DNA of 64,000 nt, taken from assembly GCF_005281345.1 (NCBI RefSeq), contig NZ_SZXJ01000101.1, positions 43,371-107,370 on the forward strand, given 5' to 3'. The stretch's first letter is position 1, and every line of letters starts with the position of its first letter. Shown one piece after another: positions 50,160 through 60,122 of this stretch. The notes under the pieces were generated by a model. The model worked only from the letters and a program-made list of their open reading frames with translations, was not told the origin of the DNA and searched no databases. The position numbers and the translations under genes were made by a program. Origin of the DNA: Citrobacter sp. wls619. Lineage in GTDB: Bacteria > Pseudomonadota > Gammaproteobacteria > Enterobacterales > Enterobacteriaceae.

Positions 50160-51071
50160 ATGGCTAACCTTTACGACCTCAAAAAATTCGATCTTAACCT
50201 ACTGGTTATTTTCGAGTGTATCTATCAAAATCTGAGCATAAGCAAAGCCGCCGAAACGCTGTTTATTACCCCCTCAGCCGTTAGCCAGTCGCTACAAAGG
50301 CTTCGCACTCAGTTCAATGATCCTTTGTTTATTCGGGCAGGGAAAGGCATTACGCCTACCGTAACGGCGGTCAATCTACACCATCACCTTGGGAACAATC
50401 TCAACAGTCTGGAAGAAACAATTAATATCATGCACAGCTCCAGTCTGAAGAAAAAATTTGTCATTTACAGTCCGCAAATTATCAACAACGCCTACGTAAG
50501 TGAGTTAATTCAATTTATCAGGGAAGACAAATATGTTGAAATTGAACATCATGATATTCTGATAACATCGGAAACCGCTGAAGACTTACTAGCCTACCGT
50601 AAAGCGGATGTTGTCATCACGACATCACCAAGCGTTAACCGCTCGATTATATGCACCCCATTCAAGACTGTTGAGACCGTATTGGTCTGTTGCAAAAACC
50701 ACCCCAGAATAAATGAAAACGCCACGTTAAATGAAATACTGGAAGAACAGTTTTCGCGGTTTCTCTCTGACGATGCTGGTGTAAAAGAGTACCAGTCGGA
50801 AACAAATTCTTTTCTCGCCAATCGTAAATCCGGGTTCACTAGCGATTCACTCATGTCAATTATCAACGTTATATCTCTTACAGACATCATTGGTTTTCTT
50901 CCCAAATCATCCTTTGAACTATATGCATCACTATTCAATTTAAAAGAAATCAAAACAGATGTTAAGCTTCCATCAATGGAGCTATTTTTAATGTATAATC
51001 GGGCATCACTTAACAACAAAAATTTCGAGAAATCCATAAATAAAATAAACAAAAAAAACCAAGAAAAGTGA
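50160..51071 (+). CDS. ybdO: LysR-family regulator YbdO
   Basis: A 303-residue LysR regulator with an N-terminal winged helix-turn-helix (about 9-68, motif SISKAAETLFITPSAVSQSL) and a substrate-binding-like C-terminal domain. Base composition is visibly AT-richer than the flanking genes. The 5' 224 bp before it (49936-50159) are also AT-rich and hold nothing else I can support. It matches E. coli YbdO by sequence and position; its effector is not known from sequence. Confidence 0.88.
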   Translation: MANLYDLKKFDLNLLVIFECIYQNLSISKAAETLFITPSAVSQSLQRLRTQFNDPLFIRAGKGITPTVTAVNLHHHLGNNLNSLEETINIMHSSSLKKKFVIYSPQIINNAYVSELIQFIREDKYVEIEHHDILITSETAEDLLAYRKADVVITTSPSVNRSIICTPFKTVETVLVCCKNHPRINENATLNEILEEQFSRFLSDDAGVKEYQSETNSFLANRKSGFTSDSLMSIINVISLTDIIGFLPKSSFELYASLFNLKEIKTDVKLPSMELFLMYNRASLNNKNFEKSINKINKKNQEK

Positions 51072-51224
51072 TATATTAAATAACCATTCACACCATAAAT
51101 ATAAAAAATTTCCATATAAATCATGTGAATACATTTAAAGGTTGCACGCTGTGTAAATTGGCATATCTTATTCAGAGTATACATTAGAGATGTTACTCTT
51201 TTATTCTTTCAGTATGGACTTGCT

Positions 51225-52448
51225 ATGTCTGTTTACAAAATCCCTCTGAGTCAGAGCGTGCTGGAAGCCGCTCAGGAACGCATTACCTGGACTTTGGAAA
51301 CACTGCCTCGCGTGTGCGTTTCACTGTCCGGAGGGAAAGACTCCGGGCTCATGATGCATCTCACCGCCCCCCTTGCGCGCCAGTTACATAAAAAAATCAG
51401 CGTATTGTTTATTGACTGGGAAGCCCAGTTCTCTTGCACTATCGACTATGTTGAAGCGCTACGTGAACGCTATTCTGACGTTATAGAACATTTTTATTGG
51501 GTAGCAATACCGCTTACCACACAAAATTCTCTCTCACAATTTCAACCTGAATGGCAGTGCTGGGACCCCAATACACCATGGGTGCGGCAACCACCAGCAG
51601 ATGCGATTACCAATCCCCGTTTCTTTCCTTTCTACCAACCCGGCATGACCTTTGAGCAATTCGTTCGTGAGTTCGCTGACTGGTTTTCAGAAAAACGTCC
51701 TGCAGCAATGATGGTGGGCATCCGTGCCGACGAGTCATATAACCGTTTTGTCGCCATTGCCCATTCACGTAAGCAACGTTTTGCCGATGACAAACCGTGG
51801 ACTACCGCGGCACCGGGGGGACACACCTGGTATATCTATCCGATATATGACTGGAAAACAGCCGATATCTGGACATGGTTTGCGAAAACAAAAATGCCAT
51901 GCAACCCCCTGTATAACCTGATGTACCAGGCCGGCGTGCCAACACGATATATGCGCATTTGCGAACCCTTTGGCCCGGAACAACGCCAGGGACTGTGGCT
52001 GTATCATGTTATTGAGCCACAGCGATGGGCAGCCATGTGCGCCCGGGTTAGCGGCGTTAAAAGCGGCGGAATATACGCCGGTCATGACAACCATTTTTAC
52101 GGCCACCGGAAAATATTAAAACCGGAGCATTTAAGCTGGCAAGCGTATGCCATGCTGCTATTAGACAGCATGCCGCAACAGACCGCAGAGCACTACCGCA
52201 ACAAAATCGCCGTCTATTTACAGTGGTACAAGAAAAAGGGGATCGATGAGATTCCTCAAACCCAGGAAAGCGATATTGGTTCTAAAGATATCCCCTCATG
52301 GAGACGGATCTGCAAAGTACTGCTGAATAATGACTACTGGTGTCGGGCACTCTCATTCAGTCCCACAAAAACGAAAAACTATCAACGTTATAACGAACAT
52401 ATGAAAACCAAACGCCAGGAATGGGGGATCTTATGCAACGACGACTAA
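51225..52448 (+). CDS. ybdN: PP-loop (PAPS reductase-like) protein YbdN, DUF3440
   Basis: A 407-residue protein of the adenine nucleotide alpha hydrolase superfamily, with the PP-loop SGGKDSG at 35-41 after CVSL. A DUF3440 C-terminal region follows. Its homologue IbrA, with IbrB, was described in E. coli as an activator of prophage eib genes. Biochemical activity is unproven; PP-loop enzymes adenylate substrates or handle PAPS and tRNA. The 3' end overlaps ybdM by 16 bp, a constant pairing in relatives. Confidence 0.88.
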   Translation: MSVYKIPLSQSVLEAAQERITWTLETLPRVCVSLSGGKDSGLMMHLTAPLARQLHKKISVLFIDWEAQFSCTIDYVEALRERYSDVIEHFYWVAIPLTTQNSLSQFQPEWQCWDPNTPWVRQPPADAITNPRFFPFYQPGMTFEQFVREFADWFSEKRPAAMMVGIRADESYNRFVAIAHSRKQRFADDKPWTTAAPGGHTWYIYPIYDWKTADIWTWFAKTKMPCNPLYNLMYQAGVPTRYMRICEPFGPEQRQGLWLYHVIEPQRWAAMCARVSGVKSGGIYAGHDNHFYGHRKILKPEHLSWQAYAMLLLDSMPQQTAEHYRNKIAVYLQWYKKKGIDEIPQTQESDIGSKDIPSWRRICKVLLNNDYWCRALSFSPTKTKNYQRYNEHMKTKRQEWGILCNDD

Positions 52449-53050
52449 CTCAGGAACTCACCGGTTTTCTTTCTGGCCTTTCAGAAGAAGAACGAATTGA
52501 AGCAATCAATGAATTCAGGATGGCAATCCATAGCGTCAGTCCTTTCCGTGAAGAACCGGTAGACTGCGTTCTGTGGATCAAAAATAACGCGATTTCGCCA
52601 AATGATTACAACCCAAATAACGTTGCGCCGCCGGAGAAAAAGCTGCTGCTGAAATCCATTGAAGCCGATGGTTTCACACAGCCGATCGTCGTGGTTCAAT
52701 CAGCCCAGGAAGAATATGAAATCGTCGACGGATTCCATCGACATGAAATTGGCAAAAACAAATCATCGCTAAAATCACGCCTGAAAGGTTATCTGCCCGT
52801 TACCTGCCTACAACGCGGGCGTCATGAGCGCATGGCGGCGACAATCCGCCACAATCGTGCCCGTGGGCGGCATCAAATCCATGCCATGTCGGAAATCGTT
52901 CGTGAATTATCACAATTAGGCTGGAGCGAAGAGAAAATCGGTAACGAGCTGGGAATGGATAGCGACGAAGTCTTACGTCTGAAACAAATCAACGGTCTGC
53001 AAGAGTTATTTGCCGACCGTCGCTTCTCCAAAGCCTGGACGGTGAAATAG
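52433..53050 (+). CDS. ybdM: ParB/sulfiredoxin-like protein YbdM
   Basis: This 205-residue protein has an N-terminal ParB/Srx-like fold with DGFHR at 99-103, equivalent to the ATP-contacting motif of sulfiredoxin and ParB proteins, and ATIRHNRARGRHQ soon after. A C-terminal helix-turn-helix-like segment follows (LGWSEEKIGNELGMDSDEVLRL). GGGGGA before the ATG at 52433 favours that start; an in-frame ATG at 52421 would add four residues. It is the IbrB-type partner of YbdN. Confidence 0.87.
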   Translation: MQRRLTQELTGFLSGLSEEERIEAINEFRMAIHSVSPFREEPVDCVLWIKNNAISPNDYNPNNVAPPEKKLLLKSIEADGFTQPIVVVQSAQEEYEIVDGFHRHEIGKNKSSLKSRLKGYLPVTCLQRGRHERMAATIRHNRARGRHQIHAMSEIVRELSQLGWSEEKIGNELGMDSDEVLRLKQINGLQELFADRRFSKAWTVK

Positions 53051-54211
53051 CTACAGCGCAACCAGGCGTTCTGCCGCTGCCAGCAGCGTCGATTCTTGCT
53101 TCGCAAAACACAGGCGAATCAGCTTATGAGGGAAAGGATCGGCGCAGAAAACGGACAGTGGGATCGCCGCCACGCCGACCTCTTTAGTCAGCCATTGGCA
53201 AAATGCCACATCGTTGAGATCAGAAACAGCACGGTAATCAATCAGCAAAAAGTACGTCCCTTCGCAGGGCAGTATTTCCAGCCGACTGTTACGCAGCGCA
53301 TTCACCAGCACATCACGTTTTCTCTGATAAAACGCGGGCAGCTCACGGTAGTGCGTTGGATCTTCGCGCAGCATATCCGCCAGCGCCAGTTGTGCCGGCG
53401 TGTTGACCGAGAAGGTTAAATACTGATGGACCTTACGTAACTCTGCGCTAATAGCCGGTGGCGCAATACAGTACCCTACTTTCCAGCCCGTCATATGATA
53501 GGTTTTGCCAAATGATGAAACGGCAACTGCGCGCTCCCTTAGTTGCGGATGCGCCAGCACGCTGGCATGCCCATGCGTGGCAAAACAGATATGCTCGTAG
53601 ACTTCGTCACTGACAACATAGATCTCATGCCCGTTGATGGCCTGCCATAACGCCTCAAAGTCCGCCTTCTGCCATACCGTAGCCGAGGGGTTATGCGGTG
53701 TATTTAGGATCACCAGCCGGGTGCGGTCACTGATTAGCGCGGTAAATTCCTGCCAGTCGACGCGAAAAGACGGCGGCTGCAGCGCGATGCGTTTAACCAC
53801 GCCGCCGGATAATGCGATCGCGGGCGCATAGCTGTCGTAGCTCGGGTCAAAACATATCACCTCATCGCCAGGCCGTACCAGTGCCGTAATGGCGGCATAC
53901 AGCGCTTCTGTCGCCCCTGCCGTGACCGTCACGTCACTGTTTGCATCCGGTTTGTAGCCATACAACTCGGCGGTTTTATCGGCAATGGCGTCGCGCAGCG
54001 GCTGCACGCCCGTCATCGGCGCATACTGGTTTGCGCCATGCGCGACATGATATGCCAGACGTTCCTGCAAGAAATGTGGACCATCAAAATCAGGAAATCC
54101 CTGCGAGAGGTTAATCGCCTGGTGCTGCTGCGCCAGCGCGCTCATTTGCGTGAAAATAGTGGTGCCCAGATTAGGCAGTTTGCTTTGCGGAATCAGCGGG
54201 TTATTACTCAT
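53051..54211 (-). CDS. ybdL: Methionine aminotransferase YbdL (class I/II PLP)
   Basis: A PLP aminotransferase preferring methionine, histidine and phenylalanine. The 386-residue protein has the PLP lysine K236 in SSFGKTYHMTGWKVGY, the NTPHNPSATVW segment (170-180) and the aspartate in VVSDEVYEH. Its C-terminal stop abuts the ybdM stop (convergent). The start at 54211 matches the E. coli N-terminus. Confidence 0.96.
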   Translation of the reverse strand: MSNNPLIPQSKLPNLGTTIFTQMSALAQQHQAINLSQGFPDFDGPHFLQERLAYHVAHGANQYAPMTGVQPLRDAIADKTAELYGYKPDANSDVTVTAGATEALYAAITALVRPGDEVICFDPSYDSYAPAIALSGGVVKRIALQPPSFRVDWQEFTALISDRTRLVILNTPHNPSATVWQKADFEALWQAINGHEIYVVSDEVYEHICFATHGHASVLAHPQLRERAVAVSSFGKTYHMTGWKVGYCIAPPAISAELRKVHQYLTFSVNTPAQLALADMLREDPTHYRELPAFYQRKRDVLVNALRNSRLEILPCEGTYFLLIDYRAVSDLNDVAFCQWLTKEVGVAAIPLSVFCADPFPHKLIRLCFAKQESTLLAAAERLVAL

Positions 54212-54343
54212 TATTGTTATCCCAGCGTGTGATGTTGTGGTTGAAGCCACTATAGCACGATGTTAGTATTTAGCAATCAAGACGTTCAGACGTCTATATA
54301 ACAATAACCTGCCTGGACAGGATAGCCAAAAGGACAACACAAC

Positions 54344-55432
54344 ATGAGTAATACCGAGATTCGCGTCGTCACCGGCCCGGCCAACTATTTTTCCCATCCC
54401 GGCAGCCTGTCGAGACTCAACGATTTTTTCACACCCGACCAACTTTCACGCGCCGTCTGGGTATATGGTGAGCGCGCTATCGCTGCAGCCCGGCCTTATC
54501 TGCCTGAGGCCTTTCAACTTGCCGAGGCTAAACGTCTGCTGTTTACGGGTCATTGCAGCGAAACCGATGTTGCTCAACTGGCAACAGAGTCAGGAGACGA
54601 CCGTAGCGTGGTGATTGGCGTGGGCGGCGGGACATTGCTCGACACCGCCAAAGCACTGGCGCGCCGCCTTGGTTTGCCCTTTGTGGCAATCCCAACCATT
54701 GCCGCCACCTGTGCGGCCTGGACGCCGCTCTCCGTGTGGTACAACGATGCCGGTCAGGCACTGCATTTCGAAATTTTCGATGATGCCAATTTTTTGGTGT
54801 TGGTAGAGCCGGAGATCGTGCTTAATGCACCAGACGCGTATTTGCTGGCCGGTATCGGGGACACGTTGGCGAAATGGTACGAAGCGGTTGTGCTCGCCCC
54901 ACAGCCTGAAACCTTGCCGCTGACCGTACGTCTGGGCATCAACGGCGCACTGGCGATCCGCGACGTACTCCTTCAGAGCAGCGAACAGGCGCTGGCAGAT
55001 AAACAGCGTGGCGAACTGACCCGTGCATTTTGCGACGTGGTGGATGCGATCATTGCTGGCGGCGGTATGGTCGGCGGTCTGGGTGAGCGCTACACCCGCG
55101 TAGCAGCGGCACACTCGGTGCATAATGGCCTGACCGTCCTGCCGCAAACGGCGACGTTTCTCCATGGCACCAAAGTGGCGTACGGCATACTGGTACAGTG
55201 TGCACTGTTGGGACAAGATGATGTGCTAACGCAGTTAATTACTGCTTATCAGCGCTTCAATTTGCCAACCCGGCTGGCTCAACTGGACGTGGACATCCAA
55301 AACCGCGCCGAAATCGATAAGGTGATCGCGCACACTCTGCGCCCGGTGGAGTCCATTCACGCGCTGCCGGTGAAGCTAACACCGGAAACACTGCGTGCGG
55401 CATTTGAGAAGGTAGAGACGTTTACGGTGTGA
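54344..55432 (+). CDS. hcxA: Hydroxycarboxylate dehydrogenase HcxA (YbdH)
   Basis: An iron-containing/glycerol-dehydrogenase-family oxidoreductase that reduces 2-oxo acids such as 2-oxoglutarate and 2-oxobutanoate with NAD(P)H. The 362-residue protein has the nucleotide motif GVGGGTLLDTAKA (about 91-103) and histidine-containing metal segments (AHSVHNGL, FLHGTK). It is divergent from ybdL. AAAGGA precedes the ATG. Confidence 0.93.
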   Translation: MSNTEIRVVTGPANYFSHPGSLSRLNDFFTPDQLSRAVWVYGERAIAAARPYLPEAFQLAEAKRLLFTGHCSETDVAQLATESGDDRSVVIGVGGGTLLDTAKALARRLGLPFVAIPTIAATCAAWTPLSVWYNDAGQALHFEIFDDANFLVLVEPEIVLNAPDAYLLAGIGDTLAKWYEAVVLAPQPETLPLTVRLGINGALAIRDVLLQSSEQALADKQRGELTRAFCDVVDAIIAGGGMVGGLGERYTRVAAAHSVHNGLTVLPQTATFLHGTKVAYGILVQCALLGQDDVLTQLITAYQRFNLPTRLAQLDVDIQNRAEIDKVIAHTLRPVESIHALPVKLTPETLRAAFEKVETFTV

Positions 55433-55439
55433 CTATGGT

Positions 55440-55525
55440 GCAGGTTGCCTGATGGCGGCTTCGCCTTATCAGGCCTACGGCCAATGCAATGTTGTAGGCC
55501 GGATAAGCGTTAGCGCCATCCGGCA
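55440..55525. repeat. BIME (paired REP) between hcxA and ybdD
   Basis: GCCTGATGGCGGC...TTATCAGGCCTACGG and GTAGGCCGGATAAGCG...GCGCCATCCGGC are opposed REP units. They separate two convergent genes. Confidence 0.8.
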
Positions 55526-55530
55526 AAAAT

Positions 55531-55728
55531 TCAACAGCACTTCGCGCCGCCTTTCCCCCCATAGCGTGCATCCTGGCGCTCGCGGAAAAATTCTTCATAA
55601 GTCATTGGCGCCTGGTCCGGGTGCGTAACACGCATATGCTCGACATAGTTGTCATAATCCGGCACCCCAATCATCAATCGGGCAGTTTGCCCTAAATACT
55701 TCCCGGCTTTAGCGAGTGTTTCAAACAT
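55531..55728 (-). CDS. ybdD: Small protein YbdD (DUF466)
   Basis: A 65-residue protein ending in CC, conserved downstream of pyruvate transporter genes (cstA, btsT); reported to assist CstA in pyruvate uptake. The start at 55728 gives [14 protein letters not shown] as in E. coli; the frame opens 11 codons earlier. It lies 62 bp after cstA in the same direction. Confidence 0.92.
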   Translation of the reverse strand: MFETLAKAGKYLGQTARLMIGVPDYDNYVEHMRVTHPDQAPMTYEEFFRERQDARYGGKGGAKCC

Positions 55729-55746
55729 AGTGAGTCCCTGTCGTAC

Positions 55747-55775
55747 AAACGCCCTCCCCATTATGGAGAGGGCTT
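55747..55775 (-). other. Hairpin between cstA and ybdD
   Basis: GCCCTCTCC/GGGGAGGGC pairs around a short AT loop, read on the minus strand between the two genes. No T-run follows in that direction, so it more likely tunes mRNA decay or translation of ybdD than stops transcription. Confidence 0.5.
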
Positions 55776-55790
55776 TTCGTTAAGAGAATA

Positions 55791-57896
55791 TTAGTGCGCA
55801 CCTTTCGCCTGCGCCACGATCTCTTCAACATTCTCAGGCATCGGTTCGTACGGTGTTTCTTTCGACGTTGGTTTGTCCTCTTTCAACGCGGCCAGCGCAG
55901 TTTTAATGGAGAACAGACCCAGTACCACCACGACCACCATGAAGAAAATGGTCAAGCCAGCATCCAGACGGTTGTTAAATACCAGTTGCGTCAGCTGCGA
56001 CTGAGTGTACTGCGCCGGAATATTACCGCTGTCGATCATCGCCTGAAACTTGTTAGCGATCGCCAGGAAGCCGATTTTCGCATCCGGGCTAAACGCTTTC
56101 TGCCAGCCCGCGGTCAGCGTACAAATCAGCAGCCAGGCGGTTGGCACCAGCGCTACCCATGCATAGCGCTGACGTTTCATCTTGAACAGGACGACCGCAC
56201 ACAGCATCAACGCCATACCGGCCAGCATCTGGTTGGCGATACCGAACAGCGGCCACAGGGTGTTAATACCGCCTAACGGATCGACCACGCCCTGGTGCAG
56301 GAAGTAACCCCAGGCCAGTACGCACAGCGCGGTTGCCAGCAGGTTCGCCGGAAGCGAGTCGGTCCGTTTCAGGCTCGGAGACACAACGCCCAGCAGATCC
56401 TGCAACATAAAGCGTGCGGCACGGGTACCCGCATCAACCGCCGTCAGGATGAACAGGGCTTCAAACAGAATGGCGAAGTGATACCAGAACGCCACATCCA
56501 TCATGCCGCCCAGCGCACCGTGCAGAATGTAAGCCATCCCCACGGCCAGCGTCGGCGCACCGCCTGCGCGGGAAATAATGGATTGCTCACCCACTTCATT
56601 GGCAATTTGATGCAAGGTGTCCGGGGTAATCGCAAAGCCCCAACTGCTAACGACCTGCGCCGCAGAAGCGACCACATCCACCGTACCTGCAGGGGCCAGC
56701 ACCGCCATCGGGCTGTTCATCGCAAAATACACGCCCGGATCGATGATACATGCGGAGACCAGCGCCATAATGGCGACAAAGGACTCCATCAGCATCCCGC
56801 CGTAGCCGATAAAGCAGGCCTGGCCTTCATTCGCCAGCATCTTCGGCGTGGTACCGGAGGCAATCAGCGCGTGGAAACCAGAGACTGCACCACAGGCAAT
56901 GGTAATAAACAGGAATGGGAACAGGTTACCCGTCCAAACCGGACCGGTACCGTCAACGAATTTGGTCAACGCAGGCATCGTCAGCGTGGGACGCATGATC
57001 AGAATACCCACCGCCAGACCGACAATGGTACCAATCTTCAGGAAGGTCGAGAGGTAGTCTCGCGGTGCCAGCAGCAGCCAAACCGGCAACACGGCAGCCA
57101 CGAAACCGTAGCCCACCAGCATCCACGTCAGCTGTACACCGGTAAAGTCAAAATACGGTGCCCAGGTCGGGCTTGCCGCAACCCAGCCGCCGGAAATAAT
57201 GGCAAATACCAGAAACACCAGACCGATGACTGACACTTCGCCAATACGCCCCGGACGCAGATAGCGCAGGTAAATCCCCATAAAAATCGCCAGCGGGATG
57301 GTGAATGCGACGGTATAGGTTCCCCACGGACTGTGCGTCAGCGCTTTCACGACGATCATTGCCAATACGGCAAGGATAATCACCATGATCATAAAACAGG
57401 CCACCAGCGCAATCACACCGGCTGTAGGGCCCATCTCTTCTTTCACCAGTTCGCCAAGGGAACGACCATCGCGACGGGTAGAAACAAACAGCACCATAAA
57501 GTCCTGCACCGCACCAGCCAGCACTACCCCGGCGAGCAGCCAGATCATCCCGGGCAGATAGCCCATTTGCGCCGCCAGCACCGGCCCAACTAACGGACCC
57601 GCTCCGGCAATTGCCGCAAAATGGTGGCCAAACAGTACTTTTTTATCGGTAGGAACGTAATCGAGCCCGTCGTTATGGCGCACGGCTGGCGTCATACGCG
57701 TCGGGTCCAGCGCCAGCACATTTTTCGCGATGTACAGGCCATAGAAACGGTAAGCGATAAGGTAGACACAGACCGACGCGACGACTATCCACAACGCGTT
57801 GATCTGCTCACCACGGTTTAACGCAATATAGCCGAGGGCAAATGCTCCTATCACGGAGAGCAATGTCCAGACGAGGTACTTCCCTGATTTGTTCAT
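55791..57896 (-). CDS. cstA: Pyruvate/peptide transporter CstA (carbon starvation)
   Basis: A 701-residue inner-membrane transporter with about 16-18 hydrophobic helices; induced by carbon starvation and shown to import pyruvate, with older reports of peptide uptake. Conserved blocks include FGHHFAAIAGAGPLVGP (about 90-106). It is transcribed with ybdD. A CRP-like site lies about 120 bp upstream. Confidence 0.97.
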   Translation of the reverse strand: MNKSGKYLVWTLLSVIGAFALGYIALNRGEQINALWIVVASVCVYLIAYRFYGLYIAKNVLALDPTRMTPAVRHNDGLDYVPTDKKVLFGHHFAAIAGAGPLVGPVLAAQMGYLPGMIWLLAGVVLAGAVQDFMVLFVSTRRDGRSLGELVKEEMGPTAGVIALVACFMIMVIILAVLAMIVVKALTHSPWGTYTVAFTIPLAIFMGIYLRYLRPGRIGEVSVIGLVFLVFAIISGGWVAASPTWAPYFDFTGVQLTWMLVGYGFVAAVLPVWLLLAPRDYLSTFLKIGTIVGLAVGILIMRPTLTMPALTKFVDGTGPVWTGNLFPFLFITIACGAVSGFHALIASGTTPKMLANEGQACFIGYGGMLMESFVAIMALVSACIIDPGVYFAMNSPMAVLAPAGTVDVVASAAQVVSSWGFAITPDTLHQIANEVGEQSIISRAGGAPTLAVGMAYILHGALGGMMDVAFWYHFAILFEALFILTAVDAGTRAARFMLQDLLGVVSPSLKRTDSLPANLLATALCVLAWGYFLHQGVVDPLGGINTLWPLFGIANQMLAGMALMLCAVVLFKMKRQRYAWVALVPTAWLLICTLTAGWQKAFSPDAKIGFLAIANKFQAMIDSGNIPAQYTQSQLTQLVFNNRLDAGLTIFFMVVVVVLGLFSIKTALAALKEDKPTSKETPYEPMPENVEEIVAQAKGAH

Positions 57897-58016
57897 AGTT
57901 GTTATCCGTTGTCTGATCCAGAGAGATGTTACATTTTGTTTCTATAACACCTTTTCTGGATTTAACAACCTGACAACCATGCAAACCCGAAGTATCACTG
58001 AGTATTTACATTGCAT

Positions 58017-58032
58017 TGTTAACTAGATCACT
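58017..58032. promoter_or_regulatory. CRP-like site upstream of cstA
   Basis: TGTTA-N6-TCACT matches eight of ten CRP core positions. It lies in the 184-bp gap between cstA and entH. cstA requires cAMP-CRP in E. coli. Confidence 0.5.
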
Positions 58033-58080
58033 TCATTTACCTGTTAACCCTGCAATTTCATTTTACTTTGCCGGGTGACT

Positions 58081-59248
<1,168 letters not shown>

Positions 59249-59252
<4 letters not shown>

Positions 59253-60109
59253 GACGTCACCTCGCGGGAGAGCAGTTTCCACCAGGCGTCAATCGTTGGG
59301 TTTTTCGCCAGCATCACAAAGTCGATATCGCCATGCACTTTCCGCCAACGGGCCGCCAGCGCCATCATACGTACTGAGTCCAGACCGTAATCGATCAAGT
59401 TTTCGTCATCCATTGGCTCTTCAGACTCATCGAGCAGTGGCAGAATCACGCCGCGCAGCGCATCTTTGCTGTCCGGAACAGGTGTCGGCAGTAACTCCTG
59501 AGTCATCACCACGCGACCGGAACGCCCCGCCACGTATTTCAGCGACATCAGGTGTTCATCACGGCTAAAATCTGCCAACGCATCAGCGACCATAAACGGC
59601 TTAATATCACGCATGAAGGCATCAGTCGCGGTGGTCATGCAGCCAATATGCGCATACACGCCGGTGATGATCAGCTGGTTACGCCCGGTGCCTCTTAGCA
59701 TCTGCTCCAGCGGTGAACGATGAAACGCACTGTAACGCCATTTAACCAGAATGGTATCCGCTTCATCCGGCGCCAGCGCATCGACGATTTTTTGCTGTTC
59801 AGGCGAGCGCGTCAGGCCCGGTCCCCACATGTCGTTCAACAACGCACGGTCTTCATCGCTTTGTTCTTTCGGCTGCGCAGTGTAATAGACCGGAATATTA
59901 TGTGCTTTACAGTACTGACGTAGCGCGGCGATGTTGGCCACGACCTGTTCCATCATCGGGCAGTTCTCGCCCCAAAAGCCGATAAAATAGTCCTGCATGT
60001 CGTGGATTAGCAGCGCGGCGCGTTCTGGTTCAAATGCCCAGTCAACTTTATTTGCCGGAACATCAAGCGCCGTTGGCAGTGCGTAAGCCTGCAGTTTAGG
60101 AATTGCCAT
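59249..60109 (-). CDS. entB: Isochorismatase / aryl carrier protein EntB
   Basis: A bifunctional protein: the N-terminal isochorismatase (about 1-205) makes 2,3-diDHB, and the C-terminal aryl carrier domain holds dihydroxybenzoate on phosphopantetheine at S245 (YGLDSVRMM). It is 286 residues, one longer than in E. coli. It lies 13 bp after entE. Confidence 0.97.
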
Positions 60110-60122
60110 GTCTTCTTCTCCT

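Noticed and set aside
49949-50167. A 72-codon plus-strand frame before ybdO
   Set aside because: AT-rich spacer with no Shine-Dalgarno and no resemblance to a known small protein; a hydrophobic N-terminal run alone is weak evidence.
56295-57233. A 312-codon plus-strand frame opposite cstA
   Set aside because: Translation is arginine/histidine/glutamine-rich nonsense typical of the reverse of a membrane protein gene.
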